A DNA stretch of 64,000 bases, taken from contig JAJPJX010000174.1 in the NCBI GenBank assembly GCA_021324015.1, forward strand, positions 1 through 64,000. The letters are read 5' to 3'. The DNA is from Solibacteraceae bacterium. GTDB lineage: Bacteria; Acidobacteriota; Terriglobia; Bryobacterales; Bryobacteraceae. Below, piece by piece: positions 1 through 8,683 of this stretch. The translations under genes and the position numbers were made by a program. How positions within the stretch are numbered: the first letter of the stretch is position 1; each line of letters starts with the position of its first letter. Below the pieces are notes generated by a model. That model was not told the DNA's origin. It ran no database searches and saw only the letters and a program-made list of their open reading frames with translations.

Positions 1-1
1 C

Positions 2-73
2 GAGGAGGCCCAACGCTCTTTCGACGCCACCTGCCGCAAACTCCACCGCTTTCTAACGCAAGCCCCCCGCTGA
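2..73 (+). CDS. C-terminal fragment of an unidentified protein
   Basis: An open frame enters from the left edge and stops at TGA 71-73, giving 23 residues that end in RFLTQAPR. It is rich in charged residues and could be the tail of a soluble protein, but there is too little to identify a family. It could also be a chance frame. Confidence 0.3.
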   Translation, partial: EEAQRSFDATCRKLHRFLTQAPR

Positions 74-120
74 CCCGCCAGTTACCCACAAATTCTCCGG
101 ACGAGGCTAATAGTGGAAGC

Positions 121-333
121 GTGAACGCAGATTGCAGCAAGAGCTGCCCGACCTGCAAGTAGTGGGACTTACACGGTAAATGCGGATTGTAGCGGCACCG
201 TCAGGGTAACATCCGCGAGCGGAGAGAGTCACAATGTCACGTTCGTGGTGACACGGGCGCCGGGCGTGCCGGCGGCGATTCAAGTGGCATTAAGCGATAG
301 CGGCACCACGGGCGTCGGCGCCGCAGCCCGGGG
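121..333 (+). pseudogene. decayed fragment of an exported repeat protein
   Basis: The frame beginning at 161 reads GTYTVNADCSGTVRVTSASG and continues FVVTR, without a start codon; a stop lies at 122-124. A second, more degraded copy of the VNADCS motif sits at 121-138 (VNADCSKSC, then stop). The two copies are about 55 bases apart and diverged at the DNA level. GTYTVNADC-type segments are, to my knowledge, common in secreted repeat proteins of acidobacteria. I read this as the relic of such a gene, cut off by nuoB. There is no sign of expression. Confidence 0.45.
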
Positions 334-888
334 CTACGCCAGGTTGAGGACCTGCTTGACCGTGCCGGACTGGTCCTGAATCTTGGTCTGCAGCAGCATC
401 AACGCGTGAATCAACTGCTCCGGCCGCGGTGGGCAGCCCGGAACATACACGTCGATGGGAATCACCTGGTTCACCGGGATCAGGGCGTAGTTGTTGAACA
501 CGCCGGTCGAGGTGGCGCAAGCGCCCATGGAGATGGCCCATTTCGGCTCCGGCATCTGCTGATAGAGGTGCCGGATCACCGGGGCCATCTTCTGGCTGAC
601 GCGCCCGGCGATGATCATCAGATCGGATTGCCGGGGCGAGCCGCGAAACACCTCCGCGCCAAAACGCGCGATGTCGAAGCGCGAAGCGCTCATGGACATC
701 ATCTCGATGGCGCAGCAGGCCAGTCCGAAAGACATCGGCCAGATGGAATTCTTGCGAGCCCAGTTGACGGCCTTGTCTAGCGTCGTGAGCACCAGGCCCT
801 CGGAAGCCGCCGCGGCGAGGTTGTCGGTCCATTCGTTGTCGATGCGGGCGAACAGATCCGCCGGACCGCTAGCCATGGGTGCATTCAT
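334..888 (-). CDS. nuoB: NADH-quinone oxidoreductase subunit B
   Basis: 184-residue NuoB, the complex I subunit that carries the N2 iron-sulfur cluster next to the quinone site on the membrane arm. The four expected ligands are visible: the tandem pair Cys58-Cys59 in LACCAIEMM, Cys124 in MGACATS and Cys152 in PGCPPRPEQ. The start at 888 (MNAPMASG) was chosen because the 19 residues upstream in frame do not resemble NuoB. No nuoA, nuoC or nuoD flanks it: downstream is a decayed fragment and upstream is the divergent malQ. Either the complex I genes are dispersed, or this is an extra copy of a subunit encoded elsewhere. Confidence 0.93.
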   Translation of the reverse strand: MNAPMASGPADLFARIDNEWTDNLAAAASEGLVLTTLDKAVNWARKNSIWPMSFGLACCAIEMMSMSASRFDIARFGAEVFRGSPRQSDLMIIAGRVSQKMAPVIRHLYQQMPEPKWAISMGACATSTGVFNNYALIPVNQVIPIDVYVPGCPPRPEQLIHALMLLQTKIQDQSGTVKQVLNLA

Positions 889-943
889 ACCCTGATTTTC
901 GCATGAATGCGGGGCCTCCTGTAAAATCAAAGTAATACCCCGC

Positions 944-3187
944 ATGACAGATCAGGATCACGATCAGGATACCCTTGCGCGCGCGGCGCAACTCTGGAGT
1001 GTCGACTCCGAATACTGGGACATCTGGGGACGCCGCCACGCAACGGCGCCGGCGACCGCGCAGGCCGTGCTGCGGTGCATGGGAGTGGTGGTGGACTCCG
1101 CCGCTGCGGCCGAGCGGGCCATTGCGGAGCGGCAACGCAGCGAGTGGCAGCGCCTGCTCGAGCCCTGCCTGGTGGTCAGCGAGAACCAGCGCCCCCACCG
1201 CGTGCCGATGCGCGTGCCCGTGGAACTGGCGGAGGAGCGCGCGCGGCTGGAGATCCTGCGGGAGGACGGGGAGCGGTTGGAATGCGGGCTGGATCTGGGG
1301 GTGGTGGCGGTCAGCGAAAGCCAGGAGGTAGACGGGCGCCTGCACGTGTGCAAAGACGTCTCCCTCCCGGTGGAACTGCCGCAGGGCTATCACGAACTGC
1401 GCGCGAGCGTGGGCAGCCTGCACAGCTCGATGCGCCTGATCGTTACGCCGGACCGGGCCTACGAACATCCCGCACTGCGCGCGGGGGCCCGTGCCGCCGG
1501 AGTCGCGGTGGCCCTTTACGGGCTGCGTTCCGCGCGCAACTGGGGGTGCGGCGACTTGCGGGATCTGCGCGAACTGGTCGACTGGGCCGCTGCGGAGGCG
1601 GGCGCCGGATTCATCGCGCTCAATCCCCTGCACGCCATTCACAACCGCCGGCCGTTCAACACCAGCCCGTATCTCCCCAATTCGGTCTTTTACCGGAATT
1701 TCATTTATCTCGACGTGGAGTCCATCGAGGATTTTTCCCGCTCGCGGCGCGCGCAGCGGCTGTGGGGCCGGCCAGAGACCCGGGCAGAGTTGGAATCCCT
1801 CCGCGCCGCGCCCGTTGTGGAATACGAGCGCGTCGCCGCGCTCAAGCGGCGCTTCCTGAAACTCTTGTTTACCGCATTTCTGCGGGAGTATCGCGCCGGC
1901 TCGCCGCGGGTGGAAGAGTTCCGCCGCTTCCGCGCCCGGGAAGGCGAGCTGCTGGAGCGCTTCGCGCTGTACTGCGCGCTGGACGAATTTTTGCACGCGC
2001 GCCATCCGGACCTGTGGATCTGGCCGGACTGGCCGGAGGCGTTCCGCGATCCGGACTCCGCGGAGACGCAGGCCTTCCGCCGGAAGCACTGGCGCGCGGT
2101 GCTGTTCCACGAGTACGTGCAATGGCAGCTTGATCTGCAACTCGCCGCCGCGCAGGAATACGCGCTCAGGCGCGGGCTGGCCATCGGTCTGTACCACGAC
2201 CTGGCGCTGGCCACTGACCGCTGCGGCTCGGACCTGTGGGCCCACCGGCGCTTTTTCATCAGCGGGTGCCGCGTGGGCTCGCCTCCGGACGATTTTTCAC
2301 CCAAGGGGCAGGACTGGGGATTTCCCCCCCCCGACTCCGCGCACCACCGCGAGACCGGCTACCGGCTGTTCGCCGAGTCCATCCGCCAGAACTCGCGGCA
2401 TGGCGGCGCGCTGCGCATCGATCACGTGATGCGATTTTTCCGGCTTTTCTGGATCCCGGACGGCCAGGAACCATCTCAGGGCGCCTATGTGCGGGAGCGA
2501 TATGAGGACCTCGTGCGCATTCTGGCGCTCGAGAGCGTGCGCCGCCGGGTCATCCTGGTGGGTGAGGATCTGGGCACGGTGGAGCCGTTCGTGCGGGAGA
2601 CGCTGGCGTGTTTCGGGATTTTGGGTTACCGCCTGTTGTTCTTCGAGAAGGACGAACAGGGCGCCTTCCGGCGTCCGGCGGAGTACGCGCGCCAGACGCT
2701 GGTCTCCTCAAGCACGCACGACCTGCCCACGCTGGCCGGATTCTGGATCGGCCGGGACATCGAGGCGCGCCGCAGTGCCGGCGTGCTCGACGAGGCCGCC
2801 TACCGGGCCGCGCTGGCCGGGCGTGCGCGGGAGAAGCAGAACATGCTGGAGGCTCTGTTCCGTGAAGGGCTGTTCCCCGCCGGCTTTCCGCGCTCCGCGG
2901 CCCAGGTACCGGAGTTCACCGGGGAATTGCACAATGCCATCTTCGGGTTTCTGGCGTTGACCCCCTCCCAGTTGCTGGTGGTCAACCAGGAGGACCTCTT
3001 TAAGGAGACCGAGCAGCAGAATCTTCCAGGCACCACTTGGCAATACCCCAACTGGAGCCGGAAGATGAGATTCAGCCTGGAAGAGCTGCGCACGGACAGG
3101 CTGGCGCGCAGCTACACGGCCATGTTCCGCAATTGGCTCGAGCGCAGCGGAAGGCTCAATACGCGGGTCCCCACAGAGGTTGTGTGA
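944..3187 (+). CDS. malQ: 4-alpha-glucanotransferase (amylomaltase, GH77)
   Basis: 747 residues, cytosolic disproportionating enzyme that moves glucan segments between alpha-1,4-glucans in maltodextrin and glycogen metabolism. The GH77 barrel starts near residue 190 ([18 protein letters not shown]). The catalytic set is visible: nucleophile Asp493 in GALRIDHVM, acid/base Glu541 in LVGEDLGTV and Asp593 in [10 protein letters not shown]. The region [19 protein letters not shown] (about residues 440-458) is the usual donor-loop signature. About 180 N-terminal residues precede the barrel, as in the long bacterial MalQ type. No other maltose or glycogen gene is adjacent, so the gene is probably monocistronic. 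Confidence 0.95.
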   Translation: MTDQDHDQDTLARAAQLWSVDSEYWDIWGRRHATAPATAQAVLRCMGVVVDSAAAAERAIAERQRSEWQRLLEPCLVVSENQRPHRVPMRVPVELAEERARLEILREDGERLECGLDLGVVAVSESQEVDGRLHVCKDVSLPVELPQGYHELRASVGSLHSSMRLIVTPDRAYEHPALRAGARAAGVAVALYGLRSARNWGCGDLRDLRELVDWAAAEAGAGFIALNPLHAIHNRRPFNTSPYLPNSVFYRNFIYLDVESIEDFSRSRRAQRLWGRPETRAELESLRAAPVVEYERVAALKRRFLKLLFTAFLREYRAGSPRVEEFRRFRAREGELLERFALYCALDEFLHARHPDLWIWPDWPEAFRDPDSAETQAFRRKHWRAVLFHEYVQWQLDLQLAAAQEYALRRGLAIGLYHDLALATDRCGSDLWAHRRFFISGCRVGSPPDDFSPKGQDWGFPPPDSAHHRETGYRLFAESIRQNSRHGGALRIDHVMRFFRLFWIPDGQEPSQGAYVRERYEDLVRILALESVRRRVILVGEDLGTVEPFVRETLACFGILGYRLLFFEKDEQGAFRRPAEYARQTLVSSSTHDLPTLAGFWIGRDIEARRSAGVLDEAAYRAALAGRAREKQNMLEALFREGLFPAGFPRSAAQVPEFTGELHNAIFGFLALTPSQLLVVNQEDLFKETEQQNLPGTTWQYPNWSRKMRFSLEELRTDRLARSYTAMFRNWLERSGRLNTRVPTEVV

Positions 3188-3199
3188 CGAAAAGGCCGT

Positions 3200-5884
3200 T
3201 CAGGGCCGGCGGTGCTGCTCGCGCACCACGCTGGGATCGTCCATCTTTGGGGAGGGCTGCGGGTTAGCCGGCTCCCGGGCCTCGGCGGGCACGAACAGAC
3301 GCTTGTCCACGGGTTCGAGCGTGTAGACGCCGAAATCGGGGGCGTCGGTGAAGCAGTCGCTCAAGTCGCTGGCGGCCGCGTCGAACAGGTTCAGGGGCGG
3401 CAGGCCCAGCAGTCGGAAGATCGTCTTCAGCATGCCAGGGAAACCGGTGTTGACGTGCGAAACGTAGTTGCGCTTGAAGTACGGCCCGGCGCCGATGAAA
3501 ACGGTGCGGTGCGCATCGATGTGGTCCCGCCCCCCCTGGGCATCGTCTTCGGTGATGAAGACAGCCATCTGGCGCCACCAGCGCGTGCGCGAGAGAAATT
3601 CCAGGATGCGGCCCAGGGCATAATCGTTGTCGGCCACGTAGGACGCCGGGTAGGTATATCCGTCCTCCGGGCGGGGGCCGGCCATGTGGTCGTTGGGCAG
3701 GTGAATGTAGATGAAGCGCGGGAACGGCTCGCCGCCCTTCACATACTTGCGCTCAATTTCGTGGATGAACTGCGCGGCGCGAAACTGGTCCGGGACGTTC
3801 ATGTTGAAGACCGGATAATCGCGCGAGGTATTGGCGTACAGCGGCTCGGGCATGGGCACGTTGGTGAGGAAGCGCGCTCCGGTGGGCCCCAGGCGCGGCC
3901 CTTCATTCACCCCCGCAAGCTCGAAACCTTCGCCGTAATTGCGGAAAGGAACGCCATGGCGCGCCAGGTGGTGCCAGAGCGTGCCGGCTTCGGGCTGTTC
4001 TTCCGGGTGTACGGAGGAATTGCTTTCGGCGAACAGCAGGCGGCCCGGCGCCGTGGTGGGCAGGCGGAAGTCTTTCTGGCCCCCGTAGGCGGCACGCAAC
4101 GAACTCTCCGTCCAGGCATTGGGATAGGCGCCGACCAGCCAGTGGTGCCCGTCCACGCTGACCTCCGAATCGGCGTAGAAGTTGTCGCTGAAGCACCATT
4201 GGAGGGCGATCGCGTGGTGGTTGGGGGTGACATTGATGCGCTGGAGGCTGAAGCGGGAGTGGCCGCCGTCCACCCACCCGGCGCGGCCGAAGCGCGCGGC
4301 GAAGGGCAGGGAGACCACCGGCCCGTTGGAGACGCGCTCGATATCGCCCAGCACCTCGTCGAAGGTGCGGTTTTCCTTGACGATCAGCACTACATACCGG
4401 ATGCCGGCGGGCAGCGGCGCGGGCGGTTCGGGACGCGGGCGGAAGCCGTTGGCCTCCATCACCAGGGCGGTGTCGCGTGCAAGTTCTCCGGGGGGCGGCA
4501 GGGAGAAAACCGAGACCGTGCCGCGGCGCATCGTGCCCATGAACGTTTCTGCATCCGGTAAAGCACTCGGGTCCAGGTTGGGTCCCACGCCGTTGCCCTT
4601 CGTATTGGCCACGTAGACTGTGCCGCGATCCACCGCGAGGCGCGCCGGAAACCAGCCCGCGGGCAGGTGGCCGAGCACGCGGCCCTGTTGCGGATCGATC
4701 ACGCCCACGGCATTGATGCCGGCTTCGGCCACCAGCAGCCAACCGCTTTGGGGATCCAGGGCCAACCCGATGGGCAGCACGCCGCGCAGGCCCTCCAGCC
4801 CGGGAATGCGCAGGGGGATGGACGCCCGGACAGCATGGGTGCGCGCATCTATGACGGTGATGGAGTCGTTGTGGCCGTTGGTCACGAAGACCCGGTCCGC
4901 GCCGGCCACCACCCCGGAAGGGCTGCTGCCGCCCTCGGCGCCTCCGCCGAACGGCACGCCGGTGCGCACGAAGGCCTCCACTTTGGGTTGCTCCGGGTCG
5001 CGCACGTCCAGGATACACAGAGAATTGGATTCGCGCACGTTGGGATCACCCAGGCCGGGAACCCGCACCGGGCCGCGCAGGGTCTGGCGGAGTCCGCCGG
5101 CCGCGGACTCCGCGGACGGGAATCCGAAGGCCGGGAAGGGCAACCCGGTTTCGCGGGGGTCGCGCGGGTCAGCGCCCGGCAGGGCCCGGTATTCGAACAT
5201 CCCGATGTTGGTGACGTAGGCCGTGCGCTTATCCGGAGACAGCGCGATGGCGAACGGCAGGCGGCCCAGGCGCACCGAGGAGGCAATGAGGCCTTTGCGC
5301 ACATCGAGGATGGCGAGGCGGAAATTGGCCTGGTCCACCACGTAGAGCAGGCCGCGTTCGTCGTCCAGGGCCAGGTCGCCGGTATAGCTGTCCGCCAAGC
5401 CGCTCTGGTTGAGGTCATAGACCTTCCTGGTGGCCCCGCTGGCGAGGTCCACCAGGCGCACGCGGCCGGAGTTTCCTTCCGAGGCGTATACGGCGCGGTT
5501 GCCGGAGAAGGCCAGGCCCATGAAGACGCTGTGCCACTCGTCATCCTCGCGCTCGCCGCGGTCCTTGTCGTCTTCGCGGAGCCGGCGCGGGGCCACCAGG
5601 TGGCGGACCTGCCATTGCCCGGATCTGTCGGCTTCGAGCAGCGTAAGCGAGTAACGGTCCGGGCCGCTGTCGGCGGTGACCACGGTGCGCCCGTTCGGAC
5701 TCACCGCCAGGCCGAACGGCCCGGGCCCGGTGCGTAGCTGCCGTCCTAGCGGCGCGATGATCCGCCCGCCCGGTAGAATGCTGGCAGCGCCGGGCCGCCG
5801 CACCGCCGGACGAATTCCGGCTGGAGCCGAATAACTGGCCGCCCAGAGGGGCAGGAGCGGCAGAATGGCGAAGAGAAGGCGCAT
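3200..5884 (-). CDS. exported beta-propeller / phosphoesterase fusion protein
   Basis: 894 residues with an N-terminal signal peptide (MRLLFAILPLLPLWAAS). Residues about 40-480 form a YVTN/lactonase-like beta-propeller with repeated blades such as GLAVSPNGRTVV, FAIALSPDKRTAYVTN and VVAGADRVFVTN. Residues about 490-870 form a phosphoesterase/alkaline-phosphatase-superfamily domain, recognised from VVLIVKENRTFDEVLG and AQGGRDHIDAHRTVFIG. The family includes phospholipase C-like and acid-phosphatase-like enzymes; the substrate cannot be told from sequence. The start was placed at the signal peptide; the frame is open much further upstream but there only antisense to the next gene. It converges on malQ with a 12-base gap. 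Confidence 0.85.
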   Translation of the reverse strand: MRLLFAILPLLPLWAASYSAPAGIRPAVRRPGAASILPGGRIIAPLGRQLRTGPGPFGLAVSPNGRTVVTADSGPDRYSLTLLEADRSGQWQVRHLVAPRRLREDDKDRGEREDDEWHSVFMGLAFSGNRAVYASEGNSGRVRLVDLASGATRKVYDLNQSGLADSYTGDLALDDERGLLYVVDQANFRLAILDVRKGLIASSVRLGRLPFAIALSPDKRTAYVTNIGMFEYRALPGADPRDPRETGLPFPAFGFPSAESAAGGLRQTLRGPVRVPGLGDPNVRESNSLCILDVRDPEQPKVEAFVRTGVPFGGGAEGGSSPSGVVAGADRVFVTNGHNDSITVIDARTHAVRASIPLRIPGLEGLRGVLPIGLALDPQSGWLLVAEAGINAVGVIDPQQGRVLGHLPAGWFPARLAVDRGTVYVANTKGNGVGPNLDPSALPDAETFMGTMRRGTVSVFSLPPPGELARDTALVMEANGFRPRPEPPAPLPAGIRYVVLIVKENRTFDEVLGDIERVSNGPVVSLPFAARFGRAGWVDGGHSRFSLQRINVTPNHHAIALQWCFSDNFYADSEVSVDGHHWLVGAYPNAWTESSLRAAYGGQKDFRLPTTAPGRLLFAESNSSVHPEEQPEAGTLWHHLARHGVPFRNYGEGFELAGVNEGPRLGPTGARFLTNVPMPEPLYANTSRDYPVFNMNVPDQFRAAQFIHEIERKYVKGGEPFPRFIYIHLPNDHMAGPRPEDGYTYPASYVADNDYALGRILEFLSRTRWWRQMAVFITEDDAQGGRDHIDAHRTVFIGAGPYFKRNYVSHVNTGFPGMLKTIFRLLGLPPLNLFDAAASDLSDCFTDAPDFGVYTLEPVDKRLFVPAEAREPANPQPSPKMDDPSVVREQHRRP

Positions 5885-5907
5885 CTGGTTGGGCCGGTAT
5901 CTTCCAT

Positions 5908-5936
5908 GATATAAGTTGTGTCTGGTTTTCTTGCAA
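5908..5936 (-). promoter_or_regulatory. sigma-70-type promoter for the propeller/phosphoesterase gene
   Basis: On the minus strand TTGCAA (5931-5936) and TATATC (5908-5913) are separated by exactly 17 bases. The predicted transcript would start near 5901, about 17 bases upstream of the start codon at 5884. It lies in the 78-base divergent spacer shared with the NIPSNAP gene. Confidence 0.5.
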
Positions 5937-5962
5937 ACCAAAGAAGTGTGCCGTTTTTGCCG

Positions 5963-6736
5963 ATGAAGCGCAGAACTTTCATACAGGGTGTGGGAGGCAT
6001 GAGCATGATGGCGCCGGGCGCGTACGCGGAGGGCTCCGGTAAGACCCGTTACTACCTGCTGGACACCTACTACTTGCGGAACAGCACGCAACTGCCCCGC
6101 TTGCACGAGTACATGAGCCGGGGGTTCCTGCCGGCCGCTTCCAAGTTGCATGACGGCCCCAAGATCTTCCTGGAGGGCCTGGTGGCGGCGCATTTGCCGC
6201 AGTATGCCACGGTGCTGGGGTTCGGCTCTCTGGAAGAGATGGCTTCCCTGCGGGAGCATTTACACCAGGACGAAGGCTTTCGCAAGGCCTTCGCCGCCTG
6301 GGAGGACGGCCCCGAACCACCTTACGAGTACTCCTCGCGGGCACTGCTCAAGGCTGCGGAATACTCGCCCGAGGTGGGGGCGGCTCCCGCCAAAGGCAAA
6401 CCCCGGATCTTCGAACTGCGCGTCTATCACTCGCCGACGTGGAAGCAACTCGCGGCGCTGCACCAGCGCTTTGCGGGTCCCGAAGTGCGCATTTTCCACC
6501 GGGTGGGAGTACATCCGATTCTGTACACCGAAACAGCCATAGGGCCGAACATGCCCAACTTGACCTATCTGATACCGTTTGACAGCCTGGCGGCGCGAGA
6601 GAAGGCCTGGGACACGTTCGGCGCCGACCCGGAGTGGATCCGGGTGCGGAAAGAGTCCATCGAACAGCACGGACAGATCTCCAGCGTCATCCAGATGACA
6701 CTGTTCCGGGCCGCCCCTTATTCGCCCGTCGCCTGA
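5963..6736 (+). CDS. exported NIPSNAP family protein
   Basis: 257 residues. It starts with a Tat-like leader (MKRRTFIQGVGGMSMMAP, cleavage probably after AYA). Two ferredoxin-like NIPSNAP units follow: YYLLDTYYLRNSTQLPRLHE near residue 30 and IFELRVYHSPTWKQLAALHQ near residue 145. NIPSNAP proteins are dimeric alpha/beta-barrel-type folds without a fixed biochemical role; exported versions are frequent in acidobacteria and planctomycetes. The internal ATG at 5963 was preferred over an upstream GTG at 5918 because it gives the twin-arginine leader. It is divergent from the phosphoesterase gene. Confidence 0.82.
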   Translation: MKRRTFIQGVGGMSMMAPGAYAEGSGKTRYYLLDTYYLRNSTQLPRLHEYMSRGFLPAASKLHDGPKIFLEGLVAAHLPQYATVLGFGSLEEMASLREHLHQDEGFRKAFAAWEDGPEPPYEYSSRALLKAAEYSPEVGAAPAKGKPRIFELRVYHSPTWKQLAALHQRFAGPEVRIFHRVGVHPILYTETAIGPNMPNLTYLIPFDSLAAREKAWDTFGADPEWIRVRKESIEQHGQISSVIQMTLFRAAPYSPVA

Positions 6737-7173
6737 ACCGGCGGGGCGGCAGCCTGCCTCCATAGAGAATTTACCTGTTACCCAGCGGTAGTTCTGGAAC
6801 GCCTCTTTGTGGACGGTGCCGGAGAGCCCACAATGGAGCGGGTCACCGCCTGCGCGTCCGAGGCAGCGCACGTTTGTTTTCCAAAGTTTACGAGAGCTTG
6901 CGGCCCGAGCGGCGCTCCGGCCGGCCGGGGCAATCGCGTATACTTGGAAAAGAGGCGTGCTCTTTGGCACGGCAAGTGCAGTTTGTGGATCCGTTTCAGG
7001 TGTTGGCGTCCATCTCGTGCGAGGGAATACCCTTGGGCGGGCTCCATTCTCCCGGATAGACGGGATTGAGGGGACGGCAGGAGACCTGGAAAATAGCAAT
7101 AGTGGCGGTGCCTCATCCGGAGGGGCACACGTAAATCTGAGGATTAGCGAAAGTGCAGTTTGGAGGAATCCAC
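6737..7173 (+). other. intergenic region carrying the Crp/Fnr gene leader
   Basis: 437 bases without a convincing gene. It holds a sigma-54-like promoter (6965-6980) and a 12-base perfect direct repeat, AAGTGCAGTTTG, at 6974-6985 and 7151-7162; the second copy ends just before the Shine-Dalgarno of the regulator gene. Open frames on both strands here have no recognisable protein character. From 6737 to about 6940 I see nothing specific. Confidence 0.6.
6965..6980 (+). promoter_or_regulatory. sigma-54-like (-24/-12) promoter
   Basis: TGGCACGGCAAGTGCA matches the sigma-54 consensus TGGCACG-N4-TTGCA at every fixed base except one T, with the required 10-base separation between the GG and GC dinucleotides. 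It points toward the Crp/Fnr gene; the start would be near 6992, leaving a leader of about 180 bases. No enhancer-binding protein gene is nearby, so the activator would have to be encoded elsewhere. Confidence 0.55.
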
Positions 7174-7851
7174 ATGGCAGCAACTAGTCCGACCGCGATT
7201 GCACCGCAGAAGCCGCTGGAAGATCCATTAGCGCATTTGCCCTGCTCCACCATCGTGGAGTACAGACGGGGCCAGATGATCTACAACCAGGACCAACCCT
7301 CCACCAGCATCTACTTGGTCATCGACGGCAAGGTGAAGGTTTCCCGGCTGGCCGACGACGGCCATCAGGTAGTGGTGGACATCTACCAGCCAGACGAATT
7401 TTTTGGGGAATCGGCGTTCCTCAATCTCGCGCACCGCTCCGAGCAGGCGGTAGCGCTGGAGAACACCAAGCTCATGACCTGGACGACGCAGGAGATCGAA
7501 GAGATCATCATGCGGCGTCCCAAGTTGGCGGTTGCCCTGCTGCAGATCCTGGTGCAGCGAACCATTGAGTTCGGGCACCGGATCGAGAGTTTCTCGGTGG
7601 ACAACATCGCCCGCCGGCTGGCACGCTCACTGATCCGTTTCTCTGAGCGGCTGGGGATGCCAGAAGACGACGGTTCGGTACACATGGTTCCCTTCACGCA
7701 CGAACTGCTGTCACAATACGTGGGGACTTCCCGCGAAATCGTGACGCACTACATGAACCAGTTCCGCCGGGAGGGGTACCTGAAGTATTCGCGCAAGGGC
7801 ATCGTGCTGTATAGGGACGCACTGCGCGATTGGCTGGCCGCACAAGCGTAA
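7174..7851 (+). CDS. Crp/Fnr family transcriptional regulator
   Basis: 225 residues. An N-terminal cyclic-nucleotide-binding-type jelly roll (about residues 25-135, with GQMIYNQDQPSTSIYLVIDG and DEFFGESAFLNL) is followed by the dimer helix and a C-terminal winged helix (FTHELLSQYVGTSREIVTHY, about residues 165-190). There are no clustered Fnr-type N-terminal cysteines for a 4Fe-4S cluster, so oxygen sensing by that route is unlikely; the ligand is unknown. The start ATG at 7174 is set by GGAGGAATCCAC immediately upstream, in preference to an earlier in-frame ATG at 7153. A sigma-54-like promoter lies 200 bases upstream. Confidence 0.9.
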   Translation: MAATSPTAIAPQKPLEDPLAHLPCSTIVEYRRGQMIYNQDQPSTSIYLVIDGKVKVSRLADDGHQVVVDIYQPDEFFGESAFLNLAHRSEQAVALENTKLMTWTTQEIEEIIMRRPKLAVALLQILVQRTIEFGHRIESFSVDNIARRLARSLIRFSERLGMPEDDGSVHMVPFTHELLSQYVGTSREIVTHYMNQFRREGYLKYSRKGIVLYRDALRDWLAAQA

Positions 7852-7915
7852 TCCGCCGCTCCCCGGTTTATACTCGAGTTCTGCACCTAATCACAGCGGA
7901 ATGCGAGGATGAACC

Positions 7916-8680
7916 GTGGAGCAGGAACAGAGGGGTAAAACGGCGCTCGTCACCGGAGCGTCGCGCGGGATTGGGGCGGCGACGGCGATAGCCTTGGCAC
8001 AAAGCGGCGCGAGGCGCATCCTGATCCATTACAATTCGCATCGTTCCGGCGCCGAAGAGGTCGCCGTGGCGGTGCGTCGCGCCGGCGCCGAAGCCGAGAT
8101 CATCCAAGCCGACTTGGGCAACCTGGAGGGAATCCATGGGCTGGTGGATCATCTTCGGAGCTCCCGTTACCCCATCGACATCCTGGTGAATAACGCAGGC
8201 TCCCTGGTCGAGCGCGCCCGCCTGCTGGAGATGAGCGAAGACCTCTATGACCGGGTGATGAACCTGAACGTCAAGAGCGCCTGGCTGATCACGCAGGCGG
8301 TGATCCCGCAGATGGTGGAGCGCGGCGGCGGGTTTGTGATCTTCGTGAGTTCCATCGCTGCGCGCAACGGCGGCGGCCCGGGAGCCACGGTGTACGCGGC
8401 GGCCAAAGCCGCCGTTTCAAGCTTCACCAAGGGCCTCGCCAAGGAATTCGCGCCCCGCGGCGTGCGTGTCAACGCGGTGTCTCCGGGCACGGTGGACAAT
8501 TACTTCCACCAGCAGTTTTCAACGCGGCAGATGCTGGACAGCGTGGTGGCGGCTACCCCGGCGGGCCGGTTGGGCACTAACGAAGAGGTGGCCGATACCA
8601 TCGTGTTTCTGTGCTCTCACGCCGCGCGCTTCATCTACGGCCAGACCATCGAGATCAACGGCGGCATGTTCATGATTTGA
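7916..8680 (+). CDS. SDR family oxidoreductase (FabG-like)
   Basis: 254 residues, cytosolic NAD(P)-dependent short-chain dehydrogenase. The Rossmann cofactor motif TGASRGIG is at residues 13-20, the NNAG motif near residue 90, and the catalytic Tyr160-x3-Lys164 pair in VYAAAKAA with a preceding serine in VSSIAA. The C-terminal segment (GQTIEINGGMFMI) is typical of the classical FabG-like subfamily. The GTG start at 7916 leaves the usual short N-terminus. The substrate is unknown; the gene is not next to fatty-acid biosynthesis genes, so it need not be FabG itself. It ends 3 bases from the convergent exported-protein gene. Confidence 0.9.
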   Translation: MEQEQRGKTALVTGASRGIGAATAIALAQSGARRILIHYNSHRSGAEEVAVAVRRAGAEAEIIQADLGNLEGIHGLVDHLRSSRYPIDILVNNAGSLVERARLLEMSEDLYDRVMNLNVKSAWLITQAVIPQMVERGGGFVIFVSSIAARNGGGPGATVYAAAKAAVSSFTKGLAKEFAPRGVRVNAVSPGTVDNYFHQQFSTRQMLDSVVAATPAGRLGTNEEVADTIVFLCSHAARFIYGQTIEINGGMFMI

Positions 8681-8683
8681 GCG

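Noticed and set aside
6807-7187. 126-codon plus-strand frame between the NIPSNAP and Crp/Fnr genes
   Set aside because: It has no Shine-Dalgarno, no protein-like composition, and overlaps the start of the regulator in another frame; a promoter lies within it.
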